Shown here: piece after piece, positions 53,201 through 60,802 of the stretch
How positions within the stretch are numbered: position 1 is the stretch's first letter
Layout of the letters: each line of letters begins with the position of its first letter
Assembly (NCBI GenBank): GCA_028285685.1
Contig: JANQOR010000014.1
Coordinates: forward strand, 112,287 to 176,286
Direction: 5' to 3'
DNA length: 64,000 nucleotides
Source: Cyclobacteriaceae bacterium
GTDB taxonomy: Bacteria > Bacteroidota > Bacteroidia > Cytophagales > Cyclobacteriaceae
Position numbers and translations under genes: made by a program
Notes under the pieces: model-generated
The model's database searches: none
Seen by the model: the letters and a program-made list of their open reading frames with translations, nothing else
Told to the model about the DNA's origin: nothing

Positions 53201-54484
53201 AATTGATGTAGCAGGCGAACCACTGGACAAATCCATTTCGAGAACCAACCCTTTAAAATCAATGAATGCCTGTATTTCCTTTTTATATCCACCTGCACCC
53301 TCAGGAGTGGTGTTTATTGATATTGAAGCCACAAAAGGACTATCTCCAATTACAATCTCAGATTTGAATCCAAAAAGAAATTGCTTCGTCACCGTGTTAA
53401 ACGAGACCATCAGGTTACTTATCGTCAGACCTTTAAGTATCTCAGGTAGATGGAAGCTTCCAAATCTACTAGTGATGTCATTCAGGAGATGACCTATGGG
53501 TATGGACTTCTCTTCTGCTCCATAACCCATAAAAGCCCATCCGGACTTATTTCCACTTTTTTGATACTCGGCGCTTAGCGATATGTCAACACCAGCAAGT
53601 AACAGTTTAGCTCCTAATCTATACGTCGAATTTGTTTTAGAAAAAAGGAAGTCAAACTGCGTATTTCTTAGTTCAAGAGTGGTAGCGCCGAACAAGTCAA
53701 TAATCCAATTTTCGGTCACTCCACAATGCAATTGATATTGATCACGGCTTTGAGCCTGAAAACTCAATGATGTAATGTCAAGTTTGGGTAACAGATCAAC
53801 GGAAAAGAGGCTGTTTACGAGTTTGTCCACTTTTACAACCGAGCCTTCCCTCAACTTTCCACGGATACTGTAGCCACTAAAGTTGCCCGCCTCGATATCA
53901 ACGTATGTGAACGGAGATTTACCCCAAGCAAGAGATCCCTGAATCCCGATTCCGGCTATCCGCTCTGGTACGAGCGGGTCAGTGATATCCAAATGCAACT
54001 TGATATCTTGAACTTCGCAGATCTTAGGAATGAACTTCCATTTGTTCCCAACTGATACTGTAAACGCGACGTAATCGATCGTTTGATTTTTTACATTAAA
54101 ACCAAGTGAGAAGTCCGTTAGCGAAACCTGCTTCAATTCCATTTGAGCAGGCAAAGCAGACGTTATCGATAGATTAGAAATCTTCTTAAGCCCCGAAATT
54201 CCATCTGCAAGGGAAATAATTCCCTTCCCGATTGAAAAGGCCAGGTACCATGAATTTTCGTTCTTTGAAGGAAGTGAGATCGTAGCTTTAACGGGACTTG
54301 TGCTTCCGAAAAGTTTAAGGTCTCCAGAAACAGTGGATTTGGACTCATCACTTGTGATTTCGGCATTCTGCATCTTCAGCTCTCCCTTCAAGAAGGAATC
54401 CAGAATATTTAATTGACTTACTTTTTTGAGGTCAAGTGTCTTATCAGCTTCTATAAGCGCACCAAATATTTCGTTAGCAGTCAT
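50204..54484 (-). CDS. Giant repeated beta-module protein with C-terminal amphipathic helix
   Basis: About 1426 residues from ATG at 54484; a GTG at 54532 would add 16 residues and overlap the gene upstream. No signal peptide. Most of it is alternating polar/hydrophobic beta-sheet in a repeated module: LPxLxIxxLxxxFNxxTKxFxFxx, seen at ILKGLTISNLMVSFNTVTKQF, LPPLDVYNIVTSFNTSTKDF and in weaker form several times. The last ~240 residues (from about LEELPKLII) are Ala/Glu/Lys-rich amphipathic helix, e.g. EAEKEVEEIGKEIAEEA, like apolipoproteins or LEA proteins. I recognise no family with confidence; large beta-rich DUFs such as DUF6603 are worth comparing. It lies 4 bp after the 563-residue gene and 9 bp before the LamG giant. 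Confidence 0.75.
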   Translation of the reverse strand: MTANEIFGALIEADKTLDLKKVSQLNILDSFLKGELKMQNAEITSDESKSTVSGDLKLFGSTSPVKATISLPSKNENSWYLAFSIGKGIISLADGISGLKKISNLSITSALPAQMELKQVSLTDFSLGFNVKNQTIDYVAFTVSVGNKWKFIPKICEVQDIKLHLDITDPLVPERIAGIGIQGSLAWGKSPFTYVDIEAGNFSGYSIRGKLREGSVVKVDKLVNSLFSVDLLPKLDITSLSFQAQSRDQYQLHCGVTENWIIDLFGATTLELRNTQFDFLFSKTNSTYRLGAKLLLAGVDISLSAEYQKSGNKSGWAFMGYGAEEKSIPIGHLLNDITSRFGSFHLPEILKGLTISNLMVSFNTVTKQFLFGFKSEIVIGDSPFVASISINTTPEGAGGYKKEIQAFIDFKGLVLEMDLSSGSPATSIKLTSVSGEIKLDECVKELLTVVGVSINTPLPPLDVYNIVTSFNTSTKDFSFSADTSTQIEIPFLTGKDAKIHAKVNLQSAIDAATGNRQLSGFMEGDFTIGTSKFTLQYAVGKDSHVFEASWESTSDQDLLGIDTFLQKMGVSHDVSISPKLDLNLKKVYLQYQAERETLMLVADSASYGEVFLIVSKLPIGQPHPDESVPDPGTSDWQFVFGWNYEDISKLSAVPGIGSQFKPADILHFESLSIIISSADIKQFEIPDMPAMKMLTSGADASTQNAAQIGTSSTPRKPVAQGSTIPLGKGLAFVAVLDMAKSDQSGNMPSLRTIVPDPTLTVVTAIDLKKKAFTIMALLDGSVTIPTGGKSDLKIGNAALSFIFNDGPAFQISGELAMHFDHETINVDPKLTVMVEGIEFQVNVVFKNGWKKAMGIPGLTLDVVGFELGVDFIPPGVNIGLKGQSHIGKQPKSSDNFAFVLEVIEEIPDPLLLSFYLKEIDIPTAMQVFVPEQKLPSLPTFVKQIKMTEVSFYWAQEPVPLPDGTIAQPGLRFGGNLQILSFQAHAALAIDQTSGIAGEFEMSPVHFHNILSISGKGQGVYLNKKNGKVLPVKVKPDKDQTGVEKVEIVAPGGPVFAFRTTQSPYLQVSIEVSFLDMLHEEIEALVQSDGIYFKLEYEIGSLARAEIDFTLTKAGFTAHSYFGLHLKADIGPIKILGIDFGTIHLDTGFDIELFVTASPEKFEFSVNGEFDFEGARLHFPELKLEFAPKSLEELPKLIIEHIIENADEIFKDLFDAAGKLIKEGVKELEHLGEEAGEEIAKIATEAEQEAEKIVGEAARAVEHTVEEAAAEVEKIKQEAAQVLTDAKNEVVKIGEAAEEEVEKIGTEIVHVAEEAEKEVEEIGKEIAEEADVVAKAVAKLASEAAEEVKAIAKAVADEVAKVLDEARKVADAVIDAAKKVVSALEDEAKALWNEAKKLAEAIEEAAKKVAHAVEHTAKKVWHAISKY

Positions 54485-54488
54485 ATCC

Positions 54489-56180
54489 TTAGAGGTTAGG
54501 GTTTGGTCTTCTGGGAAATGAAAATTTGGCACCGATAGCTGCGGCTGTATCCTCGGCTCCTATGAAATCAGTAGGTCCCCGATATCCTCCAATGTGATTA
54601 GGCTGTTCCGCATCATCCAGAACAGGCAAAAAATCTTCACCTGCGAGCCACCTTCCCAGCGCAACCAAATCAATGCCCTGACCCCCATCGTATTTCATTA
54701 TGGAAGTCAACTCAGAAGTCCAGTGCAATCGTCGGTAATGAATATCTCCTGCATTCACCTGATCCCAGTTTAAGGTCCTTACCCCCACCCAAGCAGCAAT
54801 GTCCATTCCTCCACTTCTACCACCAACAAGGCCAATAACTTCAGCATTGCGAGCCCTCAGGTTCGATAAAATCGAATGCCAAAAGAATGGTTGCAAGCGC
54901 TTGTCGGTGTTCATGGCATTCAAAAGGAAATTATTAGGATCACCCTGTTGCGGGTTTTCGTTTGATGGGTTTTGTGGGTCGACACCATAAATATCAATGG
55001 GATAAGTATCTCCTATATGATTCCAGTTGCCCGTTCCGTCCGGAATGCCAATCCGAAACACTTTGAACTGATTCTGAAATGTTCCAGCTACGGTTTCATA
55101 GATATCATTGAACAAATTTTCGGTGATATTGTGTTGAAGGTTCTGACCTCCACCTGCCATCCGCATGTTGATAAATACCACCCGATCCCCCGCTTGCACA
55201 TTGGCAGCAGTCATTGCTTGTACAACATTGCGTAAAACCCTGACTTTGTTATTTCTGAACTCCTCATCAGGCTCACCTCCTTCACCATCAAAGAATGTTG
55301 TATTTGGAAGAAATAGTGGCCTGGTGAATTCCAATGGATCCCGTCCTAGACTAATCTCCCGAGCTATTTTCCAGGTTAGCAAAGATGTACTAGCCATCGT
55401 AGCGCCTACTATAGGAGGGTTTTGTCCATTTTGATAGTAGTTAATGGCAGCATCGACTGCTTGATTGTTGTCAATGTCATCTCCTTGATTGATTTGTCTT
55501 ATGTCTAAATTGTTGTTGCCTGTTAAATTGTTTGCAAGAGCCTGGATGGCTTCCTCCGTTCTGGTTTCTCTAGCTGACGGATTATTCCTGTGATAAAGTA
55601 CGCAGCGAAAATTCTCATTGACAGCCATGGCGACAATCAGATGCCAGAGGTCACCACCAAATCTTGACGGATGGGCTACTATTCGATCGCGATCAATCTG
55701 CCCCGGCTCATCGTTCTGAGCAACAAACCACATCTGTCTTCTGGCGCTTTCGGCCGCCCTGGACCTGTAACGTATTGTCCCGGCAAAATCTCTTTTATTA
55801 ATCCGCTCGATTCTAAGATGCGCTTTGTCAACATTTCCATCTGGATCAGCTACATTGTTGTCCATTTTAGAGAGGGTGACATTTTTTTGATTCGCATCTG
55901 CTCCCTGTGTGATAACAATTGGATTTTGCATTTGCTCCCACACATTGTCCCAGCTGCTTTCATAGTCATCACCAGGCAATTCAAAGTCAGCATCACCAAC
56001 CCTCATAGTCACTGCATCATAGTCATTAATCTCAGCAACCCACTCATTATCAACAACTTGGTTGGCAATGTTTGGATTTCCCTCCTGTATAGAATCGTCG
56101 GCGTAAGTAAGACTTACAACCGCATCCTGATCGTCATTGCCAGGATGCAGAATCTTCCTGACTAAGATTCGGTAGTGCAT
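54489..56180 (-). CDS. 563-residue protein with glycosyltransferase-like C-terminal motif, first gene of the giant cluster
   Basis: No signal peptide or membrane helix. Residues ~1-155 are beta-rich, with DDQDAVVSLTYADDSIQ and MRVGDADFELPGDDYESSW, suggesting a substrate or partner domain. Residues ~160-563 look like a Rossmann-type enzyme: RVVFINMRMAGGGQNLQHN, FRIGIPDGTGNWNHIGDTY, then EVIGLVGGRSGGMDIAAW and VGVRTLNWDQ at ~447-474, which resembles the SGxxDxAAxxGxxT loop near the C-terminus of GT-B glycosyltransferases (GT9, O-fucosyltransferase groups), where it holds the nucleotide-sugar. That reading is by eye only. It begins the five-gene unit, 369 bp from the divergent lipoprotein gene. 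Confidence 0.65.
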   Translation of the reverse strand: MHYRILVRKILHPGNDDQDAVVSLTYADDSIQEGNPNIANQVVDNEWVAEINDYDAVTMRVGDADFELPGDDYESSWDNVWEQMQNPIVITQGADANQKNVTLSKMDNNVADPDGNVDKAHLRIERINKRDFAGTIRYRSRAAESARRQMWFVAQNDEPGQIDRDRIVAHPSRFGGDLWHLIVAMAVNENFRCVLYHRNNPSARETRTEEAIQALANNLTGNNNLDIRQINQGDDIDNNQAVDAAINYYQNGQNPPIVGATMASTSLLTWKIAREISLGRDPLEFTRPLFLPNTTFFDGEGGEPDEEFRNNKVRVLRNVVQAMTAANVQAGDRVVFINMRMAGGGQNLQHNITENLFNDIYETVAGTFQNQFKVFRIGIPDGTGNWNHIGDTYPIDIYGVDPQNPSNENPQQGDPNNFLLNAMNTDKRLQPFFWHSILSNLRARNAEVIGLVGGRSGGMDIAAWVGVRTLNWDQVNAGDIHYRRLHWTSELTSIMKYDGGQGIDLVALGRWLAGEDFLPVLDDAEQPNHIGGYRGPTDFIGAEDTAAAIGAKFSFPRRPNPNL

Positions 56181-56549
56181 GATCTTTTAGTTTTTGATGG
56201 TTGGGAAATAGTGAAGACGACACAGTGGCAGGACGTAAGACATGTCCGCCCATTCTGATTAGGCATTATTCAGGTGGTTAAGGTGGTGAAAAATTGAACT
56301 AAACTGAAGGTATGTTGTGTCCTTCAATAAAAAAAGTTAAATGGCGTTTTATGCTGAAAAAAATAGAAGATTCTTGAAAAAGTCAAAACACAAAACGAAA
56401 TTTTACCATCAAGAAAGACGGATGCCGTTATAAATTAATATTAAGCTATCTGCCGTTGCTACGCACGGATGAAGCAAGTAATAGTGGAACAGAAAAAGAA
56501 AAGACCAGGGTAAAATGGATTTTGTGTGTGATAAGGTAAAAATATAATC
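56181..56549. other. 369-bp divergent intergenic region
   Basis: AT-rich. It must hold the promoters of the giant cluster (minus) and the lipoprotein gene (plus). I found no convincing TTTG/TAnnTTTG pair, no long hairpin, no copy of the alginate palindrome and no credible small ORF. A run of A-rich sequence (56328-56420) is notable only for composition. Confidence 0.6.
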
Positions 56550-57530
56550 ATGTCGCAATTTCGAACTTGCCTTTATCTTGTTTTAATAAGTATCATTTTA
56601 GTAAACTGCGGTGATGACAGTGTCCAAATGGTTCCCGATAATGGCGAGCTACTCTTTCACTCAGGATTCGAAGCTGGCACAATGGGCTTTCCACTGGATG
56701 CCCACGGTGATCTAACCGGAATTGACAATTCAGTGGTCGGAATGAACGACTGGGTACACGATTTCGATTCCAGTCCGATTCTTGGTGGTTTCAATTTCCA
56801 GTATGAAGGAGGGGTTCCGTCCGAACGATTCGTAAAGTTGATAGACGATCCTTCAGGCATTGAAAACAGGATCCTGCAATTCTGGCTGCAACACCCAAAC
56901 GTAGAAGAAGACGGTGTTAAATACAAAGGCCGCGTCCAGGCAAATATCTACAACAACACCGCCGGCCAACTGAAGGAAATGTTCCAAAAAGTGAGGCTCT
57001 ATCTACCTGAAGACATGGCTCAACTTGAACAGGCACCAGGATCGATCGGATGGCTGACCATTTTTGAGTTTTGGAATGATCCTGGATGGATTGATCCGTC
57101 GACAGGATTTCGGATCACGGTGAATCTAAAAAAACTCGATGCAAATCCCGGAACTCCCCTAACACTGGGCGCTCATGGCCAGGATTTCGTGGACGGCAAA
57201 TACCAGTCCATTTGGGATGAAGACCATGAGGCCTTTCAAGTTCCGATCGAAAAATGGATGACCATCGAGATCTATTTCCTGGAAGGCGACAATGAAAACG
57301 GTCGGTTTTATTTGTCGGTGCAACCCGATGGAGAATCAAAGCAGGTACTGTTTGACGTTACCAATTACACACATCACCCAGATGATACAAATCCCGATGG
57401 GCTGACTCATTTCAACCCCATGAAATTGTATACTGGTGCTGATCTTATCAATTACATGCAAAGCCAGGATAAAGCGATGCAGATCTATTGGGATGATTTT
57501 GAGTTGTGGAGAAATAAGAAACCCGAGTAG
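56550..57530 (+). CDS. Lipoprotein with jelly-roll fold, possible polysaccharide lyase or lectin
   Basis: 326 residues. Lipoprotein signal MSQFRTCLYLVLISIILVNC followed by GDD, a surface-export-like sequence. The mature part resembles heparinase I-type or concanavalin-like sandwiches: LLFHSGFEAG at the start, QKVRLYLPEDM and GWLTIFEFWND in the middle, WMTIEIYFLEGDNENGRFYLSV and IYWDDFELWRNKKPE at the end. FEFWN, with its aromatic and acid, recurs in lyase-like domains, but catalytic residues cannot be assigned. Divergent from the giant cluster and upstream of moaD, with which it probably does not share a transcript. Confidence 0.65.
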   Translation: MSQFRTCLYLVLISIILVNCGDDSVQMVPDNGELLFHSGFEAGTMGFPLDAHGDLTGIDNSVVGMNDWVHDFDSSPILGGFNFQYEGGVPSERFVKLIDDPSGIENRILQFWLQHPNVEEDGVKYKGRVQANIYNNTAGQLKEMFQKVRLYLPEDMAQLEQAPGSIGWLTIFEFWNDPGWIDPSTGFRITVNLKKLDANPGTPLTLGAHGQDFVDGKYQSIWDEDHEAFQVPIEKWMTIEIYFLEGDNENGRFYLSVQPDGESKQVLFDVTNYTHHPDDTNPDGLTHFNPMKLYTGADLINYMQSQDKAMQIYWDDFELWRNKKPE

Positions 57531-57622
57531 CTACTTCTTAGCTTAAAACTCCTGTCTCTCCAACTACAATTCATCAAAAAGCACTTGGGCTAACAAAATC
57601 AGCCTGTATATTTACTTTATAT

Positions 57623-57853
57623 ATGATAGTGGTGAAAGCTTTTGGTCAGGTGAAGGAGGTACTTGGATCGGAGTTGTTGGTAAATAAGGAGATGGCTGAT
57701 GTAAAATCACTGCGAGATTACTTACGTAACGAGTACCCCACCATTGTATGGTCGACGGTAGCAATAGCCGTCAACACGCAGTATGCGCACGACCCAGACC
57801 CAATAAGTTCGGGCGACGAGATCGCCTTGATCCCACCAGTATCGGGAGGGTAA
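57623..57853 (+). CDS. moaD: Molybdopterin synthase small subunit
   Basis: 76 residues, ubiquitin-like fold ending in the PPVSGG tail whose Gly-Gly is adenylated by MoeB and thiocarboxylated to give sulfur to molybdopterin. Opens the cofactor cluster, 4 bp ahead of moaE. Confidence 0.92.
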   Translation: MIVVKAFGQVKEVLGSELLVNKEMADVKSLRDYLRNEYPTIVWSTVAIAVNTQYAHDPDPISSGDEIALIPPVSGG

Positions 57854-57857
57854 TGAA

Positions 57858-58265
57858 TTGGTACAAATAGTAGAACATATTGACCTCAACGAGGTGTATA
57901 AGCTGCTGGCTGATCCGGCAGCAGGTGGTACCTGTATTTTTGTAGGCACTGTGCGGGACAACAGCCAAGGCAAAGAAGTAGTCGAACTGAATTTCGAGAC
58001 CTACGACGCAATGGCCATTTCGGAAATGGAAAAAATCCGGGTCACAGCGATCGAAAAATGGGGCCTAGAAAAAGCGATCATGATCCATGCTATTGGAGAA
58101 AAGAAGATCGGCGATCCTGTAGTAGTGGTCGGTGTCGCCGCAGCTCATAGAAAGGAAGCCTTTCCGGCTTGTCAGTTTTTGATCGACGAATTGAAAAAGA
58201 CCGTTCCGATCTGGAAGAAAGAATTTTTCACCGACAGCAGTCACTGGGTTTCCCAAACTCCCTGA
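57858..58265 (+). CDS. moaE: Molybdopterin synthase catalytic subunit
   Basis: 135 residues. Combines with MoaD thiocarboxylate to convert precursor Z (cPMP) to molybdopterin. Family marks: GTCIFVGTVRD (residues ~24-34), LNFETYDAMAISEMEKI (~44-60), HAIGEKKIGDPVVVVGVAAAHR (~77-98), and the catalytic-site IWKKEFFTDSSHWV near the C-terminus. No in-frame ATG precedes the conserved region, so TTG at 57858 is taken as start, 4 bp after the moaD stop. The next gene starts 1 bp after its stop. Confidence 0.92.
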   Translation: MVQIVEHIDLNEVYKLLADPAAGGTCIFVGTVRDNSQGKEVVELNFETYDAMAISEMEKIRVTAIEKWGLEKAIMIHAIGEKKIGDPVVVVGVAAAHRKEAFPACQFLIDELKKTVPIWKKEFFTDSSHWVSQTP

Positions 58266-58266
58266 T

Positions 58267-59247
58267 ATGGAAAAATTGAAAGACAAATTCGGCCGGGAGA
58301 TCAACTACCTCCGTTTATCGGTAACAGATCGGTGCAATTTACGGTGTACGTATTGCATGCCTGAGCGAGGATTGAAATTCGCGCCTAAGCAGACTTTGCT
58401 GTCATACGAAGAACTACTGGATCTGGTAGATCTATTCGGATCAGTTGGAATCAACAAAATCAGAATCACAGGTGGTGAGCCCTTTGTTAGAGCTGACTTA
58501 ATGGAATTTCTAAGAAAGTTAGCAGCTAAATCTTTTCTCGAAAAGATCAGCATTACTTCCAATCTAACCCTAATACGCCCTCATCTGCAGGAGCTGAAGC
58601 AACTAGGAATCAACGACATTAATGTAAGCCTCGACTGCCTGGACAGTGATAAATTCCTAAGGATCACTAGGAGGGACACCTTCGAAGAGGTTGAGCAGAC
58701 CCTTTATGAAATGATTGATCGGAATTTCAATCTCAAGATAAACTGCGTTGTGATGGCCGGTGTCAACGAGGACCAGGTTCTTCCTTTGCTCCAGCTCGCT
58801 GAAAAGCACCCGCTGTCGGTTCGATTCCTGGAGGAAATGCCGTTCAATGGTTCCGGCGAGGAGTTAAGTAAGACGCTGAATTACAATGCCATTCTAAAGA
58901 TTATTTCCAGCAACTACGAGTTCACAAAGATGTTGGATGAGCCTTCTTCCACCTCGCAGAATTATGCGATTGAAGGCTTCGAAGGAAGTTTTGGAGTCAT
59001 TCCATCATTTAGCCGGACGTTTTGTGGGGATTGTAATCGCCTGCGGCTTTCTGCCACCGGTGAAATTCGAACCTGCCTGTACGGTCCTAATGCGTTGAAC
59101 TTGCGCGATATGCTTAGGAATGGTGATACCCAAGAGGAGCTTAAGTTGGCGCTAGCTGAAGCGGTATTGAACAAACCTAAGGATGGTTTTGCGGCTGCTG
59201 ATGAAAATGAAAAAACCTATTTATCTATGACAAAACTTGGCGGATGA
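58267..59247 (+). CDS. moaA: GTP 3',8-cyclase, radical SAM
   Basis: 326 residues. N-terminal radical SAM cluster CNLRCTYC (Cys23, 27, 30), GGEPFVRADL, and the second cluster near the C-terminus in FCGDCNRLRL with a further Cys in RTC (residues ~254-276). It ends in MTKLGG, the Gly-Gly tail needed for substrate transfer. It makes the first intermediate from GTP; MoaC completes cPMP. The end overlaps moaC by 4 bp. Confidence 0.95.
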   Translation: MEKLKDKFGREINYLRLSVTDRCNLRCTYCMPERGLKFAPKQTLLSYEELLDLVDLFGSVGINKIRITGGEPFVRADLMEFLRKLAAKSFLEKISITSNLTLIRPHLQELKQLGINDINVSLDCLDSDKFLRITRRDTFEEVEQTLYEMIDRNFNLKINCVVMAGVNEDQVLPLLQLAEKHPLSVRFLEEMPFNGSGEELSKTLNYNAILKIISSNYEFTKMLDEPSSTSQNYAIEGFEGSFGVIPSFSRTFCGDCNRLRLSATGEIRTCLYGPNALNLRDMLRNGDTQEELKLALAEAVLNKPKDGFAAADENEKTYLSMTKLGG

Positions 59248-59717
59248 GCAGTGAGTTGACACATATCAATCAAGATGGAGACATTCATATGGTAGATGTT
59301 TCCGGAAAAGAAATTACAGAAAGAGTTGCAGTGGCAACATCAAAAGTCAAATTTCCAGCAGAAGCATTTGCTGTCATTAAAAAAAATGGTTTCAACACGA
59401 AAAAAGGGAACCTTGTACAAACGGCGGTGCTGGCTGGGATTGGAGCTGTTAAAAAGACCTCCGATCTAATTCCTCTTTGTCACAATATTCCAATTTCCAA
59501 AACAGATATCGATATCAATCCTGTTGAAAATGGTTTTGAGATTTCCTGTTTTGTGAAAACGACTGGACAGACAGGTGTTGAGATGGAAGCGTTAACCGGT
59601 GCATCCGTAGCTGCATTATGTATTTACGACATGTGTAAGGCGTTGTCTCATGACATTGCATTGGGGCCAACACAGCTGATGAAAAAGAAAGGTGGAAAAC
59701 GGGACTTTGAAAGATGA
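59244..59717 (+). CDS. moaC: Cyclic pyranopterin monophosphate synthase
   Basis: 157 residues. Shows KKTSDLIPLCHNIPI (residues ~73-87) and GVEMEALTGASVAALCIYDMCKA (~112-134), the MoaC signatures, with the catalytic Asp/Lys near the end (MKKKGGKRDFER). Start overlaps moaA (ATGA). Works after MoaA in the cytoplasm to form precursor Z. Confidence 0.94.
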   Translation: MSSELTHINQDGDIHMVDVSGKEITERVAVATSKVKFPAEAFAVIKKNGFNTKKGNLVQTAVLAGIGAVKKTSDLIPLCHNIPISKTDIDINPVENGFEISCFVKTTGQTGVEMEALTGASVAALCIYDMCKALSHDIALGPTQLMKKKGGKRDFER

Positions 59718-59742
59718 TTTCAGCTTTTTTATAGATCATGTA

Positions 59743-59764
59743 GAATTTATTTCAGCATGTTCAG
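59743..59764. repeat. Intergenic element, copy 1 of 2
   Basis: GAATTTATTTCAGCATGTTC... recurs with one mismatch at 60673-60694, on the same strand. Copy 1 lies between moaC and the ankyrin gene. The unit includes CTGAAATAAATTCAG-like inverted pairing, typical of dispersed short hairpin elements in this phylum. Confidence 0.5.
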
Positions 59765-59804
59765 CGTTATCCAGGTGAGAGGGTTATTCTAAAACACTAA
59801 AGCG

Positions 59805-60554
59805 ATGGAAACAGATAAGATTTTGGAATTAATCAGTAGAGGTAGAACAGATTTTATCTTCTACCTACTTCAAAAAGATAACTGGAAGGAGGTACTTCAT
59901 GAGGGCCATGTCAAGCCCTTGCAATGGCTCGTGTATTACAACGACACCACAGCACTTCGGGCGGTACTGCAGGCTGGTGGAGATCTTACAAGCATCGACA
60001 TAAATAGTGAGTTGGGGAATGCCGCCTTCTTTGGTCATTGGAAAGTTTGCGATTTTCTTATCAAAGAAGGAGCAGATGTGAATGCCGTCATTGATCAAGC
60101 TACAGGCGAAACATCTTTACACAACGCTTTGGCAAAGGCTGGTCGACCTTATTACCTATACGTGGTTAGATTACTTGTGGAAAATGGAGCGAATGTGAAT
60201 GCCAAAACAATACCAGGGAATGAAACAGGAGCATTCATGCGGGATGTTCGAACAAAAGGAGAAACACCATTGCATCGTGCAGCCGCCTATGCAGATGAAG
60301 CGACGATTGAGTTTTTGATCCAAAATGGAGCCGATCCGGAAGCAAGGGATGAACATGGGAATTCTCCTTTGAGTTGGGCAAGTGAGCATCTTCGACCAGG
60401 CTCTATATTATCACTGCTGGCTTTCGGCGACCATCGAATTGGAGAAGCACACAAAGTGCGGAACATTAGTGATCATGGTAATGGTTGGGGAAACGGCATG
60501 GATTGGAATTTACTGGGTGATTATCTGCCGGAGAAGAAAAGCGATGAGCGATGA
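59805..60554 (+). CDS. Ankyrin repeat protein
   Basis: 249 residues without signal peptide, so cytoplasmic. At least five ankyrin repeats are recognisable: KPLQWLVYYNDTTALRAVLQAG, SELGNAAFFGHWKVCDFLIKEGADV, TSLHNALAKAGRPYYLYVVRLLVENGA, TPLHRAAAYADEATIEFLIQNGADP, and SPLSWASEHLRPGSILSLLAFG. A protein-binding role is likely. It sits between moaC and mobA in the same direction, which hints at a connection to cofactor or molybdoenzyme assembly, though the position may be chance. Confidence 0.9.
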   Translation: METDKILELISRGRTDFIFYLLQKDNWKEVLHEGHVKPLQWLVYYNDTTALRAVLQAGGDLTSIDINSELGNAAFFGHWKVCDFLIKEGADVNAVIDQATGETSLHNALAKAGRPYYLYVVRLLVENGANVNAKTIPGNETGAFMRDVRTKGETPLHRAAAYADEATIEFLIQNGADPEARDEHGNSPLSWASEHLRPGSILSLLAFGDHRIGEAHKVRNISDHGNGWGNGMDWNLLGDYLPEKKSDER

Positions 60555-60729
60555 TCAACGAAAGACAGCAACGGAATGGAACTTCAATCTAAGAGAAATG
60601 CCAGGACTGCAAAGAATAGGTGAGTTTTATTGTGAAGGGGAAGCGATCAATCAGCTGAAGAACGTCATCGCTGAATTTATTTCAGCATCTTCAGTGTTGT
60701 TTGAAGACCCTGAAACAAGTTCAGGGTGA
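60544..60729 (+). CDS. Possible small ORF after the ankyrin gene (doubtful)
   Basis: 61 residues from an ATG that overlaps the ankyrin stop by 11 bp. Composition is plausible (TATEWNFNLREMPGLQRIG), but the last 20 codons run through the repeat element and hairpin (60673-60726), which suggests that the frame is open by chance or that a real short gene has been extended by element insertion. No domain seen. Confidence 0.25.
   Translation: MSDDQRKTATEWNFNLREMPGLQRIGEFYCEGEAINQLKNVIAEFISASSVLFEDPETSSG
60673..60726. repeat. Intergenic element, copy 2, with adjacent hairpin
   Basis: 60673-60694 repeats the element of 59743 with one mismatch. It is followed by CCCTGAAACAAGTTCAGGG (60708-60726), with 7-bp arms CCCTGAA and TTCAGGG. 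This sort of short palindrome is dispersed between genes in many Bacteroidota and can act as transcript end or processing site. Confidence 0.5.
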
Positions 60730-60802
60730 CTACAAGAGGATTAATTGGCGACCAACATATATGCAATATCTCCCTATTTGAGAATTATAAAACAACAAGA
60801 AT

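Noticed and set aside
45878-54484. The two giants considered as a recent duplication (near-equal length) or as Tc-type insecticidal toxin subunits
   Set aside because: They share no domains or repeated motifs with each other, and no RHS, SpvB, TcdA or pore-forming signatures are visible.
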